Source: SIG223 sp964442785
GTDB lineage: Bacteria > Bacillota_I > Bacilli_A > RFN20 > DUOF01
Reading direction: 5' to 3'
NCBI GenBank assembly: GCA_964442785.1
Contig: CAYTZW010000004.1
Span: forward strand, 1 to 51,722
DNA length: 51,722 nt
Each line of letters starts with the position of its first letter. Position 1 is the stretch's first letter. Below are positions 42,193 through 51,720 of the stretch, piece after piece. The translations under genes and the position numbers were made by a program. The notes below the pieces were generated by a model, which ran no database searches, had not been told where the DNA came from, and saw nothing but the letters and a program-made list of their open reading frames with translations.

Positions 42193-42639
42193 TTATTCAA
42201 AGAATTGTTCATTGTTATCTTGAATAGATAACTTAGGATTAAATACTCCAGCGTGAAATGGGTGATTGTCAACTACCGCTGAAATCAAATCGTATATTAA
42301 GAAAATGTATTGTTCGATTTTATTTCCTTTGGAAAATTCAAAATGAAGAGCATCTCCATTTATAAAATTCACGACTACATCAACATCAAAATCCACTACT
42401 AAACCTGGAGTTGAAATAGAATAATTAATGATGTTTTTATATAAGAATGTCGCGTATTCTACTGATTTTCCTGATAAATATTGTTTATTAATAATTAAAA
42501 ATCTTTTATCCGTTACTACAAGGGTATCCCTAAAAGCTTTTAAAACAACGGCAATTCTTTCATTAGGAAATAATAACCTGTTGATAAAATAAGGTACTTT
42601 TGTTTCTCCAAAAAACTTAAATTTTCTTGTTTGTGCCAT
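42193..42639 (-). CDS. bacterial PH-like domain protein
   Basis: 148-aa soluble protein. The pattern FPNERIAVVLKAFRDTLVVTDKRFLIINKQYLSGKSVEYATFLYKNIINYSI matches bacterial PH-like (bPH) proteins, in which a TDKRL/IL-type strand follows an E-x-hydrophobic start. It ends in an acidic tail (DNNEQFFE). Function of these domains in bacteria is largely unknown. It is followed closely by the zinc-ribbon membrane protein and is probably cotranscribed with it. Confidence 0.7.
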   Translation of the reverse strand: MAQTRKFKFFGETKVPYFINRLLFPNERIAVVLKAFRDTLVVTDKRFLIINKQYLSGKSVEYATFLYKNIINYSISTPGLVVDFDVDVVVNFINGDALHFEFSKGNKIEQYIFLIYDLISAVVDNHPFHAGVFNPKLSIQDNNEQFFE

Positions 42640-42649
42640 ATTATCACCT

Positions 42650-43066
42650 CTATATTAATTTCAAGAACTCTGTTGATAAACAGAAGACAATATAAAAAAT
42701 CAATAATCCTGTACTAAATCTAGCCCTAAATTTAAACTCAGAAGACTTATCAATAGAAGGATTTTTATATCCCATATAAGTATTAACGATACCATAAATA
42801 ATGATTAGAACAATGACAGGAATTAAAATAGTAGAATTAGCTCCTTCAACATTTTTAATGATATGAATTGCTAAAAACAATAAAGCAATGCTAATAATTA
42901 AATTTCTTACAATTTTTTTATGATTTTTTCCCGAAGTTTTAATGATAAAAAAGGCTTTTTTATCAAATTTAGGTTTTTTATAAGGTTTAATATGTCCTTG
43001 GTCTGTTCCACAAGCAGGACAGATGCGAGCATCTCCAATTTCATATGCACATTTTCTACATCTCAT
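42650..43066 (-). CDS. zinc-ribbon membrane protein, unknown function
   Basis: 138 aa from the ATG at 43066 (MRCRKCAYEIG); AGGAG lies 9 nt upstream, and earlier in-frame ATGs are on top of it. N-terminal zinc ribbon with CRKC and CPAC, a basic linker, then three hydrophobic helices (about 55-72, 80-100 and 116-135). Many Bacillota have such zinc-ribbon membrane proteins of unknown role. It lies 10 bp upstream of the PH-like gene. Confidence 0.75.
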   Translation of the reverse strand: MRCRKCAYEIGDARICPACGTDQGHIKPYKKPKFDKKAFFIIKTSGKNHKKIVRNLIISIALLFLAIHIIKNVEGANSTILIPVIVLIIIYGIVNTYMGYKNPSIDKSSEFKFRARFSTGLLIFYIVFCLSTEFLKLI

Positions 43067-43147
43067 CTTATCCATCTCCTTATTTTGCAAGTATTATTAC
43101 ATAATAATTTTATAAAAAAAACTATTTAACTCATTTATGTTAATAAA

Positions 43148-43456
43148 TCATAATTCTTGATTAATAATTTCTACGATTTGTTGCAAATAAAGATAAAACT
43201 TTTCATAGGCATTTTTATAATTAATCATAAGAGGATAATTATCAATTTCACTTTTAATTTGATAATATTTTTCAGTATCTTTTTTATTTCCTTTTTTTAA
43301 ACAAATTTCTTCTTTTTCTTTTTGTAATTCTTTTTCTAATTCTTGTAATTCTTTGGAATTATTTTTTAAATCTAAACATTTTTTATATTCTAAATATAAA
43401 GATGATTTTTTTATCAATTCGTTTAGTTTTTTAGCATCTTCTAAAATACTATTCAA
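43148..43456 (-). CDS. ymcA: YlbF/YmcA family regulatory protein (YmcA, RicA-like)
   Basis: Likely partner protein of RNase Y. 102 aa from a TTG at 43456, 5-6 nt behind AGGTGA; a GTG inside that sequence is less likely. Helical; the repeat-like pattern ILEDAKKLNELIKKSSLYLEYKKCLD followed by ELQELEKELQKEKE is typical of the YlbF/YmcA family. Position directly after miaB equals ymcB-ymcA in B. subtilis, where YmcA, YlbF and YaaT form a complex that controls RNA processing, biofilm, competence and sporulation. RNase Y is encoded 5 kb upstream in this window. Start overlaps the miaB stop. Confidence 0.8.
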   Translation of the reverse strand: MNSILEDAKKLNELIKKSSLYLEYKKCLDLKNNSKELQELEKELQKEKEEICLKKGNKKDTEKYYQIKSEIDNYPLMINYKNAYEKFYLYLQQIVEIINQEL

Positions 43457-44882
43457 CTTCTTCACCTACTAAAGTCCAAGAAGTAATTTCATTAATCCTA
43501 ACATTAACTATTTGTCCAATATGAGCCTTATTTCCTTTAAAGTTAACTAATTTTTGACTTTCAGAATATCCTGATAAAATATCATCATTTTTCTTACTTG
43601 TTCCTTCTACTAAAACTTTAACGGTTTTTCCAATATAAGCTTCATTTCTTTGATGAGAATATTTGGCAACTTTTTCTAATAAACGATTAAATCTTTCCAT
43701 TTTAACTTCCATAGGAGTTTGGTCAACCATTTTAGCAGCAGGAGTTCCTTCTCTTGGAGAAAAAATGAAAGTAAAAGCACTATCATATTGACAATAATCA
43801 ACCATATCTAAAGTATGTTGAAATTCTTCTTCTGTTTCATTAGGAAAACCTACTATTATATCAGTAGAAACTGCGACATCAGGTATTGTTTTTCTAATTT
43901 TATCATATAATCTTTTATATTCTTCACTATTATATCTTCTATTCATTTTACGAAGCATATTATCATCACCAGATTGTAAAGGTAAGTGAATGTAAGGCAT
44001 TAAGTTATCGTAGGTAGCAATAACTTCAATCATTCTATCGGTAAAATTCCAAGGGTGAGAAGTTGTAAATCTTACTCTTTCAATTCCAATTTTAGCAACT
44101 TCTTCTAATAAATCTGCAAAGTCATATCCTTTATCAAGATTTTTACCATACGCATTAACATTTTGACCTAACAAAGTTATCTCTTTATATCCTTGTTCTT
44201 TTAATTCTTTTACTTCTTTTAAAATATCTTCCATTAAACGACTTCTTTCTTTTCCTCTTGTATAAGGAACAATACAATAAGTACAGAATTTATCGCAACC
44301 ATACATAATGTTTACCCACGCTTTTAACTTTGATTCTCTTTGAATAGGTAAATTTTCGATGACTTCTCCTTCTTTAGAATAGACTTCGATAACTTTAGAT
44401 TTATATTTTAAACATTCTTCGATTAAAGAAGGTAATCTTCCAATGTTATGAGTTCCAAAAATAATATCTATTTGAGGATATTTTTTCAAAATAATTTCCA
44501 CGCTTTTTTCTTGTTGTACCATACAGCCACAAACCCCAATAATTAAATTAGGATTGTTCTTTTTCAAAGCTTTTAAAGAACCTATTTCTCCAAAAACTTT
44601 TTCTTCTGCATTTTGTCTAATAGCACAAGTATTTAAAATAATGATATCTGCTTGATTATAATCTTCTGTTTTTTCATATTTTAAAATAGAAAGAATACCT
44701 GCTAGAGTTTCACTATCCCTTTCATTTGCTTGACAGCCGTAAGTTCTTATATAGTATTTTTTTCCTTTTCCGAACTCTATCATAAAAGGAGAAACTTGTA
44801 ACTCTTTAGTTAAAAATTCCACTTCTGCCTTACTTCTTTTTCCCGCTTCTTTTAAACAAGGTAAACTATTACATCTTTTCAT
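43449..44882 (-). CDS. miaB: tRNA-2-methylthio-N6-dimethylallyladenosine synthase MiaB
   Basis: Radical SAM iron-sulfur enzyme that adds a methylthio group to i6A37 of tRNAs. 477 aa from the ATG at 44882 (MKRCNSLPCLKEAGKRSK), which has AGGAG 9 nt upstream. N-terminal UPF0004 domain with YGCQANERDSE, radical SAM motif CDKFCTYCIVPYTRG (C-x3-C-x2-C), and a C-terminal TRAM domain. In B. subtilis ymcB sits in the same cluster (spoVS-tdh-kbl-ymcB-ymcA); tdh and kbl are replaced here by an ABC exporter pair. Confidence 0.97.
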   Translation of the reverse strand: MKRCNSLPCLKEAGKRSKAEVEFLTKELQVSPFMIEFGKGKKYYIRTYGCQANERDSETLAGILSILKYEKTEDYNQADIIILNTCAIRQNAEEKVFGEIGSLKALKKNNPNLIIGVCGCMVQQEKSVEIILKKYPQIDIIFGTHNIGRLPSLIEECLKYKSKVIEVYSKEGEVIENLPIQRESKLKAWVNIMYGCDKFCTYCIVPYTRGKERSRLMEDILKEVKELKEQGYKEITLLGQNVNAYGKNLDKGYDFADLLEEVAKIGIERVRFTTSHPWNFTDRMIEVIATYDNLMPYIHLPLQSGDDNMLRKMNRRYNSEEYKRLYDKIRKTIPDVAVSTDIIVGFPNETEEEFQHTLDMVDYCQYDSAFTFIFSPREGTPAAKMVDQTPMEVKMERFNRLLEKVAKYSHQRNEAYIGKTVKVLVEGTSKKNDDILSGYSESQKLVNFKGNKAHIGQIVNVRINEITSWTLVGEEVE

Positions 44883-44894
44883 ATACATCTACTC

Positions 44895-46499
44895 CTAACT
44901 TAGTTTATCAATATATTTATTTTCATTTTTATACACCAAAGTAATTATTAATCCTATGGTAACAATAAATAAAATAATGGCAAATTCTTCTATAAAGAAA
45001 CATATTACTCCATAGATTATCAATAATAACATATAAATAAAAACATTCAAATTACTTTTTACAGCTTCTGTTTCACTATTCCATTTTATTTTAGGACGAT
45101 TAATATCTATAAATAAACCAATAAAATTAATGGCAATGATAAATAATAAGCCTAAACAAAAAGGATAAATAAGGTCTAAAATTTCAAAACGTAAATAAAA
45201 TTCAAGGACTACCATTAGAATAATATAAGGAATAATCGAAATCAGGGAAGAAATACTAACTTTTATAAGAAAATTCTTCATAAATGAAATTGGCAAATAA
45301 TTCATTGTTTTATTACTACTTCCGTCTTTTGAATACATCACAGGGCTTGAAAAACTACCAAAGCAACAAATCAGGGAAACAAGCAAAGCTCCTAATATCA
45401 AATAATCTTTGATGTAATAAACAATACTAATTAAATCACTATTATTAATGCTATTAAAAATCGGTATAATTACTAATAATAATGCTAATGGAAAAATAAT
45501 AGGTATTAATAAATTGACCATAAAAATTGGTGTTCTTAAAATGGTTTTAATTTCTCTTTGTACCAAAACACTATTTAAACTATTGTTGGAAACTTTTTTC
45601 CTAAATTTTAGTTCATCAAATTTTTCTTTTTTTGTGCCATTTCCGTTTATTTTTAGTAAAGCAGAAAAATACATCTTGTCTGCTAAAAAACCTGCTAAGC
45701 AAATCAAAAAAGAGCTAATTCCAGCAATTCCAAATAGATAGATTAATTTATATGTGATATTTGTATCAAAACTAGCCATTTTCATAAGGGGAATAGTAAA
45801 AGGAACAAAGATACTTAATTTATTAGTAAACAATTTATAGTTTTCAATAAGAGCAAAAACATCTGTTGTTTCATCAATAACAGGCATTAAATAATCCATA
45901 CCAACAGAAAATCCTATTCCTACAAGCAAAGCTACTCCTAAAGTTAAATAAGTCATTAAATCTTTATTTTTAACAAATTTTAAATATTTGACCAAAAATA
46001 AAGTTATAAGGCTGGTAATAAAACAAGGAATAATCGGTAATATAAGAGTTACTAAAGCAATAAAAACATAGTAATACCAAGACACCTTTATTGCAATTCC
46101 TGCTCCAATCGCTGAAGGTAAAAATAAAAGCAGGGAAATAAAATAACAACTTATAATAACAATGATATTTCTAGCAAAAAATATTTCTTTTGGTTTAATC
46201 GGCAAATGAAGCAAAACATCATTATCTTTAGAAAAATAAACTATTCCTAAATTACTTGCAAAAGAAATAATAAATATCATTATCGTATTTAAAATCACAA
46301 GCATTTCTATCATTAAATTAGTTCCACTTGTTCCTAAAAAAATTGCTAGTTCTTTAGTTTGTATAGAAAAAGGTATAAAACAAGCAATCATTAAAAGAAG
46401 AAACAAAAAAATCATAATTCGGCTTTTTTTATTTTTTCCTTCTAAAGTAGAAAACATACCTTTTATTAGAATTTTAGTTAAACTTAAAGTATTAGACAT
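44895..46499 (-). CDS. ABC-2 type exporter permease
   Basis: 534-aa membrane protein with about 12 hydrophobic helices in two halves, and a charged loop around 300-330 (NGNGTKKEKFDELKFRKK). The ATPase gene upstream overlaps its start by 8 bp, so it is the membrane half of the exporter. Large permeases of this type (EcsB/YthQ-like) are common in Bacillota; the substrate is unknown. The pair sits between spoVS and miaB. Confidence 0.88.
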   Translation of the reverse strand: MSNTLSLTKILIKGMFSTLEGKNKKSRIMIFLFLLLMIACFIPFSIQTKELAIFLGTSGTNLMIEMLVILNTIMIFIISFASNLGIVYFSKDNDVLLHLPIKPKEIFFARNIIVIISCYFISLLLFLPSAIGAGIAIKVSWYYYVFIALVTLILPIIPCFITSLITLFLVKYLKFVKNKDLMTYLTLGVALLVGIGFSVGMDYLMPVIDETTDVFALIENYKLFTNKLSIFVPFTIPLMKMASFDTNITYKLIYLFGIAGISSFLICLAGFLADKMYFSALLKINGNGTKKEKFDELKFRKKVSNNSLNSVLVQREIKTILRTPIFMVNLLIPIIFPLALLLVIIPIFNSINNSDLISIVYYIKDYLILGALLVSLICCFGSFSSPVMYSKDGSSNKTMNYLPISFMKNFLIKVSISSLISIIPYIILMVVLEFYLRFEILDLIYPFCLGLLFIIAINFIGLFIDINRPKIKWNSETEAVKSNLNVFIYMLLLIIYGVICFFIEEFAIILFIVTIGLIITLVYKNENKYIDKLS

Positions 46500-47217
46500 C
46501 TTGAACCATCTCCAAGAACATTTCCTCTAAACTTTGATTTTCATCAAGTTTATTTCTCATTTCATTTAAAGTTCCACAAAAGAGCAACTTTCCGTGATTA
46601 ATAATGGCAATTCTATCACAAACTTTTTCAGCAACTTCTAAAACGTGAGTAGAAAAAATAACACTATTTCCTTTATCTGCGTGTTCTCTCATCATTTGTT
46701 TTAAAGTATGAGCGGATTTAGGATCTAAACCTGTCATAGGTTCATCTAAAATCCAAACACTAGGGTTATGTAACAAAGCTCCTATTACGACTATTTTTTG
46801 TCGCATTCCGTGAGAATAACTTTCTATTTTACTCATCAAATGTTCTTTCATTTCAAACTTATTTGCTAAATCTAAAATTCTTTGTTCTTTTTCATCTTTA
46901 TTAACCTTATAAACATTTGCTAAAAAATTCAAATATTCCATTCCTGTTAATTTCAAAAAAATATCAGGAGAATCAGGAACAAAACCAAAGACTTTTTTAG
47001 CTTCCAAAGGATTTTGTTCAATGTCAATTCCATTAATTTTGATAACACCTTTATCAATACTTAAAACACCTGTAAGCATTTTTAAAGTAGTTGTTTTTCC
47101 ACTTCCATTAGGACCTAAGATTCCAAATATTTCATTTTCTTTAATTTCTAAAGATAAATTATCAACAGCTTTGAAATCTTTACCAAAAACTTTAGTTACA
47201 TTGTTAATTGTTACCAT
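46492..47217 (-). CDS. ABC transporter ATP-binding protein
   Basis: 241-aa ATPase of an exporter. Walker A GPNGSGKTT at 35-43, Walker B VWILDEPMTG, H-loop FSTH. The signature is YSHGMRQK, with SHG in place of SGG as in many ABC-2 exporters of the EcsA/YthP kind. Followed with an 8-bp overlap by its permease. Confidence 0.95.
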   Translation of the reverse strand: MVTINNVTKVFGKDFKAVDNLSLEIKENEIFGILGPNGSGKTTTLKMLTGVLSIDKGVIKINGIDIEQNPLEAKKVFGFVPDSPDIFLKLTGMEYLNFLANVYKVNKDEKEQRILDLANKFEMKEHLMSKIESYSHGMRQKIVVIGALLHNPSVWILDEPMTGLDPKSAHTLKQMMREHADKGNSVIFSTHVLEVAEKVCDRIAIINHGKLLFCGTLNEMRNKLDENQSLEEMFLEMVQDV

Positions 47218-47264
47218 AGTTTCACCTCTATTAAATAATACACTAAATTTAATTTATTATAAAT

Positions 47265-47296
47265 AAAAAAAGACTGGAAAACATATTCTCAGTCAA
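47265..47296 (-). terminator. terminator of the rny-ymdB-spoVS unit
   Basis: GACTG/CAGTC (47273-47277 with 47291-47295), 13-nt loop, then seven T on the minus strand just past the spoVS stop. Confidence 0.75.
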
Positions 47297-47316
47297 TTCT
47301 TACTTTTTTATTAAAA

Positions 47317-47580
47317 TTATTTACAAACAACTAACAATTTAATAGCCGTTCTAGGTTGTCCATCAATTTCAAGTTCTGCAAAAGATGGAACACAAGATAA
47401 ATCTTTACCTGAAGATGCGACAAAGCTTCTAGCGATAGCTACTGCTTTAATTGCTTGATTTAAAGCTCCTGCTCCTATAGCTTGAATTTCAACACTTTCT
47501 TGATCCTTTAAAACATTAGCTAAAGCTCCTGCTACTGAATTTGGATTTGATTTTGATGATACTTTTAAAATTTCTGTCAT
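47317..47580 (-). CDS. spoVS: stage V sporulation protein S
   Basis: 87-aa nucleic-acid-binding Alba-like protein required for normal sporulation in Bacillus. Sequence EILKVSSKSNPNSVAGALANVLKD and VEIQAIGAGALNQAIKAVAIARSF are characteristic, and the protein is among the most conserved spore-associated proteins. Position after ymdB matches B. subtilis. SpoVS also occurs in some non-sporulating bacteria, so it supports but does not prove spore formation. Confidence 0.97.
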   Translation of the reverse strand: MTEILKVSSKSNPNSVAGALANVLKDQESVEIQAIGAGALNQAIKAVAIARSFVASSGKDLSCVPSFAELEIDGQPRTAIKLLVVCK

Positions 47581-47603
47581 AATATTTCCCTCCTATATTC
47601 TTT

Positions 47604-48380
47604 TTAAGGATGAATATAAATCCTTTCAATACTTTTAGCTTTACCTGTTTTGTCATCAATATCCAACAATACTGCACAAAACATATCAGCTCTATCATCT
47701 ACTTGAAACCTTGTTTTTACATCAAGTCTAAATCTTTCTAAGACTTCTTTCTTTTCACTTCCGATTACACTATCATAAGAACCACACATTCCCACATCGC
47801 TAATATATGCTGTACCATTCTTTAATATGCGATTATCTGCGGTTTGAATATGCGTATGCGTTCCTAAAACTGCACTTACTTCTCCGTCAAAAGCATATGC
47901 TAGAGCTTGTTTTTCAGCAGTAGCTTCGGCGTGAAAATCGACAATATGTATAGAAGCTTTGCTTTTACTATTAATCTCACTTAATTTAGAAAAAGCATTA
48001 CAAGGTTCTAGTTCTGTTATAAAACAAGTTCCTAATAAGTTGGTAATTCTTACTATCGTTCCATTAACATCAAACTCACGACTACCAACTCCAGGTTTTT
48101 CTACCACAATATTTGCAGGTCTAATAATATTATTTTCTTCATCAAATAAACTTAAACCTTCTTTTTTAGCAAATGCGTGGTTTCCCGTGGTAAAAAAATC
48201 TATTCCCATATCCATCATTTCTTCATAATGTCTTGGTAATATTCCTTTACCGTGAGAAAGGTTTTCCCCATTACAAATTACTAATTCAATCGGTTCATTT
48301 TCTAAAATATCAGGCAAAAACTTTTTAACAGCATTTCTACCGCCTTTGCCAAATACATCACCTATAAATAATATTTTCAT
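47604..48380 (-). CDS. ymdB: YmdB family metallophosphoesterase
   Basis: Calcineurin-type phosphodiesterase, 258 aa, with 2',3'-cAMP activity in B. subtilis, where it affects biofilm and motility decisions. Metal-binding motifs: GDVFGKGGR, CNGENLSHGKGI, TTGNHAF, VDFHAEATAEK and VLGTHTHIQTAD. Start overlaps the rny region (2-bp gap), matching the conserved rny-ymdB-spoVS order. Confidence 0.95.
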   Translation of the reverse strand: MKILFIGDVFGKGGRNAVKKFLPDILENEPIELVICNGENLSHGKGILPRHYEEMMDMGIDFFTTGNHAFAKKEGLSLFDEENNIIRPANIVVEKPGVGSREFDVNGTIVRITNLLGTCFITELEPCNAFSKLSEINSKSKASIHIVDFHAEATAEKQALAYAFDGEVSAVLGTHTHIQTADNRILKNGTAYISDVGMCGSYDSVIGSEKKEVLERFRLDVKTRFQVDDRADMFCAVLLDIDDKTGKAKSIERIYIHP

Positions 48381-48382
48381 AT

Positions 48383-49936
48383 CTATTTAGCAGTCTCACT
48401 AGCTCTAACTTCTCTAATAACGGTAACTTTAATTTGTCCTGGGTAAGTTAATTCATTTTCTATCTTATCTTTAATATCTCTTGCAATTTTATAAGATGCA
48501 ATGTCATCTACTTTTTCAGGAACAACCATTACTCTAATCTCTCTACCAGCTTGAATAGCAAATGCTTGAGAAACTCCTTCAAAGCTCTTAGAAATTTCTT
48601 CTAATTTTTCAACTCTTTTAATATAATTTTCCAAACTTTCACTACGAGCTCCAGGTCTAGCAGCACTTAAAGTATCAGCTGCAGCTACCAAATTAGAAAT
48701 AGCGTTATTAGCAGGAACATCTCCGTGGTGTGATTGAATAGCGTTAATTACAACATCAGATTCTCCATATTTTTTAGCAAGTCGAACACCAATTTCAACG
48801 TGGCTTCCTTCAACTTCATAATCAATAGATTTTCCGATATCGTGGAATAAACCTGCCCTTTTAGCAAGTGTTTGATTTAATCCAAGTTCAGCAGCCATAA
48901 CTCCACATAAATGAGCAACTTCCTTACTATGTTGTAAAGCATTTTGACCATAACTAGTACGATATTTTAATTTACCAATACATTCAACCAATTCTTTATT
49001 TAATTTAGGTAATCCTAACTCAAATAAAGTTTCTTCTCCTGTTTTTAAAATAATACTGTTGATTTCTTGTTTTACTTTTTCAACAATTTCCTCAATTCTT
49101 CCAGGTTGAATTCTACCGTCTTTAATCAAAGCTTCCAAAGATTTAGTAGCAATTTCCCTTCTAATTGGGTCAAAACAAGAAACCGTTATAACTTCTGGAG
49201 TATCATCAATAATTAAATCAACTCCTGTTAATTGTTCGATTGTTTTAATATTTCTTCCTTCTCTACCAATTATACGACCTTTTAATTCATCATTTGGTAA
49301 AGAAACGGTAGAAACAGTAGATTCACAAACAACTTCTTGAGAATATTTAGAAATAGCTAAAGAAATAATATTTCTTGCTGTATCCTCAGCATTATTTCTA
49401 GCTTCTTCCTCACTATTTTTAATATAAGCGGCAACTTCTTGAGAAATCTTTGTTTCTACTCTTTTAAATAATTCTGCCTTTGCTTCCGCTACAGACATTG
49501 AACTAACTTGTTCTAATTCTTTGATTATCAAATCTGTTTTAGAATTTAATTCTTCTTCTTTTTTGTCAATATCAGCTAATCTTTTATTTAATTGCTCATT
49601 TTTTAATTCCAAATTATCTTCTTTTGCTTGCAAAGTGATATCCCTTCTATCAATTCCTTGTTCTCTTTGCAATAATTTATTTTCAGCATCAGCAATTTCT
49701 TTTTTCTTTTCTTTGATTTCTTTTTCAGCTTCTGCCTTCATTTCATAAGCTGCTGTTTTAGCATCTAATTGAGCACTTCTAGTAATTTGCTCTGCTCTAA
49801 TTTCAGCATCTTTAATAACTTTCTTAACTTTATTTTGAGCATTCTTAAGTCCAAAAGTTGGAATGAATTTAACAACTAAACCACCAACAATTAAACCAAC
49901 TAATATACCGACAAAAAGGAAAATAACTTTAATCAT
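48383..49936 (-). CDS. rny: ribonuclease Y
   Basis: Membrane-anchored endoribonuclease that starts mRNA decay in Bacilli. 517 aa: N-terminal transmembrane helix (about 3-24), a long charged coiled coil (30-200), KH domain around LKGRIIGREGRNIKTIEQLTGVDL (about 215-235), and HD domain with HSKEVAH and LFHDIGKSID. The length and order are typical. ymcA in this window may encode a modulator of it. Confidence 0.98.
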   Translation of the reverse strand: MIKVIFLFVGILVGLIVGGLVVKFIPTFGLKNAQNKVKKVIKDAEIRAEQITRSAQLDAKTAAYEMKAEAEKEIKEKKKEIADAENKLLQREQGIDRRDITLQAKEDNLELKNEQLNKRLADIDKKEEELNSKTDLIIKELEQVSSMSVAEAKAELFKRVETKISQEVAAYIKNSEEEARNNAEDTARNIISLAISKYSQEVVCESTVSTVSLPNDELKGRIIGREGRNIKTIEQLTGVDLIIDDTPEVITVSCFDPIRREIATKSLEALIKDGRIQPGRIEEIVEKVKQEINSIILKTGEETLFELGLPKLNKELVECIGKLKYRTSYGQNALQHSKEVAHLCGVMAAELGLNQTLAKRAGLFHDIGKSIDYEVEGSHVEIGVRLAKKYGESDVVINAIQSHHGDVPANNAISNLVAAADTLSAARPGARSESLENYIKRVEKLEEISKSFEGVSQAFAIQAGREIRVMVVPEKVDDIASYKIARDIKDKIENELTYPGQIKVTVIREVRASETAK

Positions 49937-49998
49937 ACATTTCCTCTCCTATCTATTTAATAAAGCACTTTAAATAAATATTCAATCCAGCAAAACAA

Positions 49999-50997
49999 TT
50001 ATTTAAGTGCTAATTTTTCTCTAACTTTGTTAGAAATAACTTCTTTTTCATCTGGATTATTTTTTAACCATTGTTTAGCAGACTCTCTACCTTGAGCAAT
50101 CTTAACTCCTTCATATTCATACCACGAACCAGATTTTTTGATAATATCATATTCACTAGCCAAATCAATAATCTCGCCGTCTTTAGAAATACCTTGTCCA
50201 TAGATAATATCTACGGAAGCAGTTTTAAAAGGTGGAGCAACTTTATTCTTTACAACTTTAATATTTACAGCATTACCCATTAATTCATTATTAATTTTAA
50301 TACCTTCACCTTTTCTAATCTCTAATCTTACAGAAGCATAAAATTTTAAAGCTCGACCACCAGTAGTTGTTTCTGGATTACCATAGAAAACACCTATTTT
50401 TTCTCTTAATTGATTAATGAAAATAATAGTACAAGATTTTTTATTCAAAGCACCTGCAATTTTTCTTAATGCTTTAGACATAAGTCTTGCTTGAACTCCT
50501 ACTGTTTGTTCTGACATTTCACCATCAAGTTCAACTTGTGGAACAAGTGCAGCAACAGAGTCAACAACAATTAAATCTACTGCATCACTTTTAATCAAGA
50601 TTTCAGCAATTTCCATTGCTTGTTCTCCAGAATCAGGTTGTGATAAAATAAGTTCATCAACATTAACCCCTAAATTTTTAGCATAATCAGGGTCAATAGC
50701 GTGTTCCGCATCTATAAAAGCGGCTTTTCCACCTTTCTTTTGAACTTCTGCTATTGCGTGCAAAGCAAAAGTTGTCTTTCCACTAGATTCAGGACCATAA
50801 ATTTCTATAATTCTTCCTTTTGGATAACCTCCAATTCCTAAAGCCTTATCCAAAACTAATGAGCCTGAAGAAATTGCATCAACTGTTACAGAGGCTTTTT
50901 CACCTAATTTCATAATAGCCCCTTGTCCATATTGTTTTTGAATAGATTTCAATGCTTCTTGTAAAGCAACTTCTTTTTCATTTTTCTTTTCTGCCAT
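49999..50997 (-). CDS. recA: recombinase RecA
   Basis: Strand-exchange ATPase for recombination and SOS response, 332 aa. Walker A GPESSGKT at 68-75, Walker B (DLIVVDSVAAL), L1 region EMSEQTVGVQARLMSKALRK and L2 with REKIGVFYGNPETTTGGRALKFY. Only 9 bp separate it from pgsA, so there is no room for an own promoter with a LexA box; expression from the pgsA promoter is likely. The cinA gene that commonly lies between pgsA and recA is missing. The C-terminal acidic tail is short (about 15 residues, KEVISNKVREKLALK). Confidence 0.98.
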   Translation of the reverse strand: MAEKKNEKEVALQEALKSIQKQYGQGAIMKLGEKASVTVDAISSGSLVLDKALGIGGYPKGRIIEIYGPESSGKTTFALHAIAEVQKKGGKAAFIDAEHAIDPDYAKNLGVNVDELILSQPDSGEQAMEIAEILIKSDAVDLIVVDSVAALVPQVELDGEMSEQTVGVQARLMSKALRKIAGALNKKSCTIIFINQLREKIGVFYGNPETTTGGRALKFYASVRLEIRKGEGIKINNELMGNAVNIKVVKNKVAPPFKTASVDIIYGQGISKDGEIIDLASEYDIIKKSGSWYEYEGVKIAQGRESAKQWLKNNPDEKEVISNKVREKLALK

Positions 50998-51006
50998 TTT
51001 TTTCTC

Positions 51007-51576
51007 CTATCTTATTCCCTCAAGAACAATTTTTCTACTTTTCCAGAAATAGTCAATGCCAGATAGTAATGATACAGCAGTAGCAACCCACGCTAATACA
51101 TAACCTACTTCAATGTATTTAACAGGGATAAAGAATAAAGTTCCTAACGCTACTATTTGCATAACTGTTTTTAGTTTTCCCCATTTTGAAGCAGCAATTA
51201 CCACTTGTTTTTCAACGGCTATCATTCTAATTGCATCAACAATAATATCTCTAGCAACCATTATTATCGTAATAATTGCAGATAACCTAATATTTGGGAA
51301 AATTTCGGCAGTAAAGAGAATAAAAGTTGAATTTATTAAAACTTTATCTGCGATTGGATCTAAAAACTTACCAAAAGTGGTAACCATATTTCTACTTCTA
51401 GCAATATGCCCATCTAAAAAATCTGTCAAAGCAGCTACAAGAAAAATTCCACCAGCAACCATTTTAGCCCAACCATAATTAGCAAGTGAAGGATTACCAC
51501 TACAAACTAAAACTAATACTATCATAGCAACTACAAGGAATAATCTTGAAACTGTAATTTTGTTTGCCAAATTCAT
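51007..51576 (-). CDS. pgsA: CDP-diacylglycerol-glycerol-3-phosphate 3-phosphatidyltransferase
   Basis: Integral membrane enzyme making phosphatidylglycerol phosphate, 189 aa. CDP-alcohol phosphotransferase motif DFLDGHIARSRNMVTTFGKFLDPIADK fits D-G-x2-A-R-x8-G-x3-D-x3-D. About five to six helices. GGAGG precedes the ATG. A TG-extended -10 (TGTTAGAAT) lies about 25 bp further upstream. Neighbourhood pgsA-recA-rny is conserved in Bacilli. Confidence 0.97.
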   Translation of the reverse strand: MNLANKITVSRLFLVVAMIVLVLVCSGNPSLANYGWAKMVAGGIFLVAALTDFLDGHIARSRNMVTTFGKFLDPIADKVLINSTFILFTAEIFPNIRLSAIITIIMVARDIIVDAIRMIAVEKQVVIAASKWGKLKTVMQIVALGTLFFIPVKYIEVGYVLAWVATAVSLLSGIDYFWKSRKIVLEGIR

Positions 51577-51674
51577 ATATTTATTTCCTCCCTAAATTAC
51601 TCTTATTCTAACATAACCAAAACTAAATATCACTCAATTTATTAATAAATTGCATAAAAAAAGAGAAAATAAAA

Positions 51675-51720
51675 ATCCGCGTCTTCAAGGCGCGGTTTTT
51701 CTCACTGTCTTCAAGACAGA
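51675..51720. other. two adjacent hairpins with a shared loop sequence at the window edge
   Basis: CCGCG/CGCGG (51677-51681 with 51691-51695) and CTGTCT/AGACAG (51705-51710 with 51714-51719) both contain the nonamer GTCTTCAAG in their stem-loop. The first is GC-rich and followed on the minus strand by ATTTTTATTTT, so it can terminate a minus-strand transcript entering from the right. The plus strand also has a T5 tail. Confidence 0.7.
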
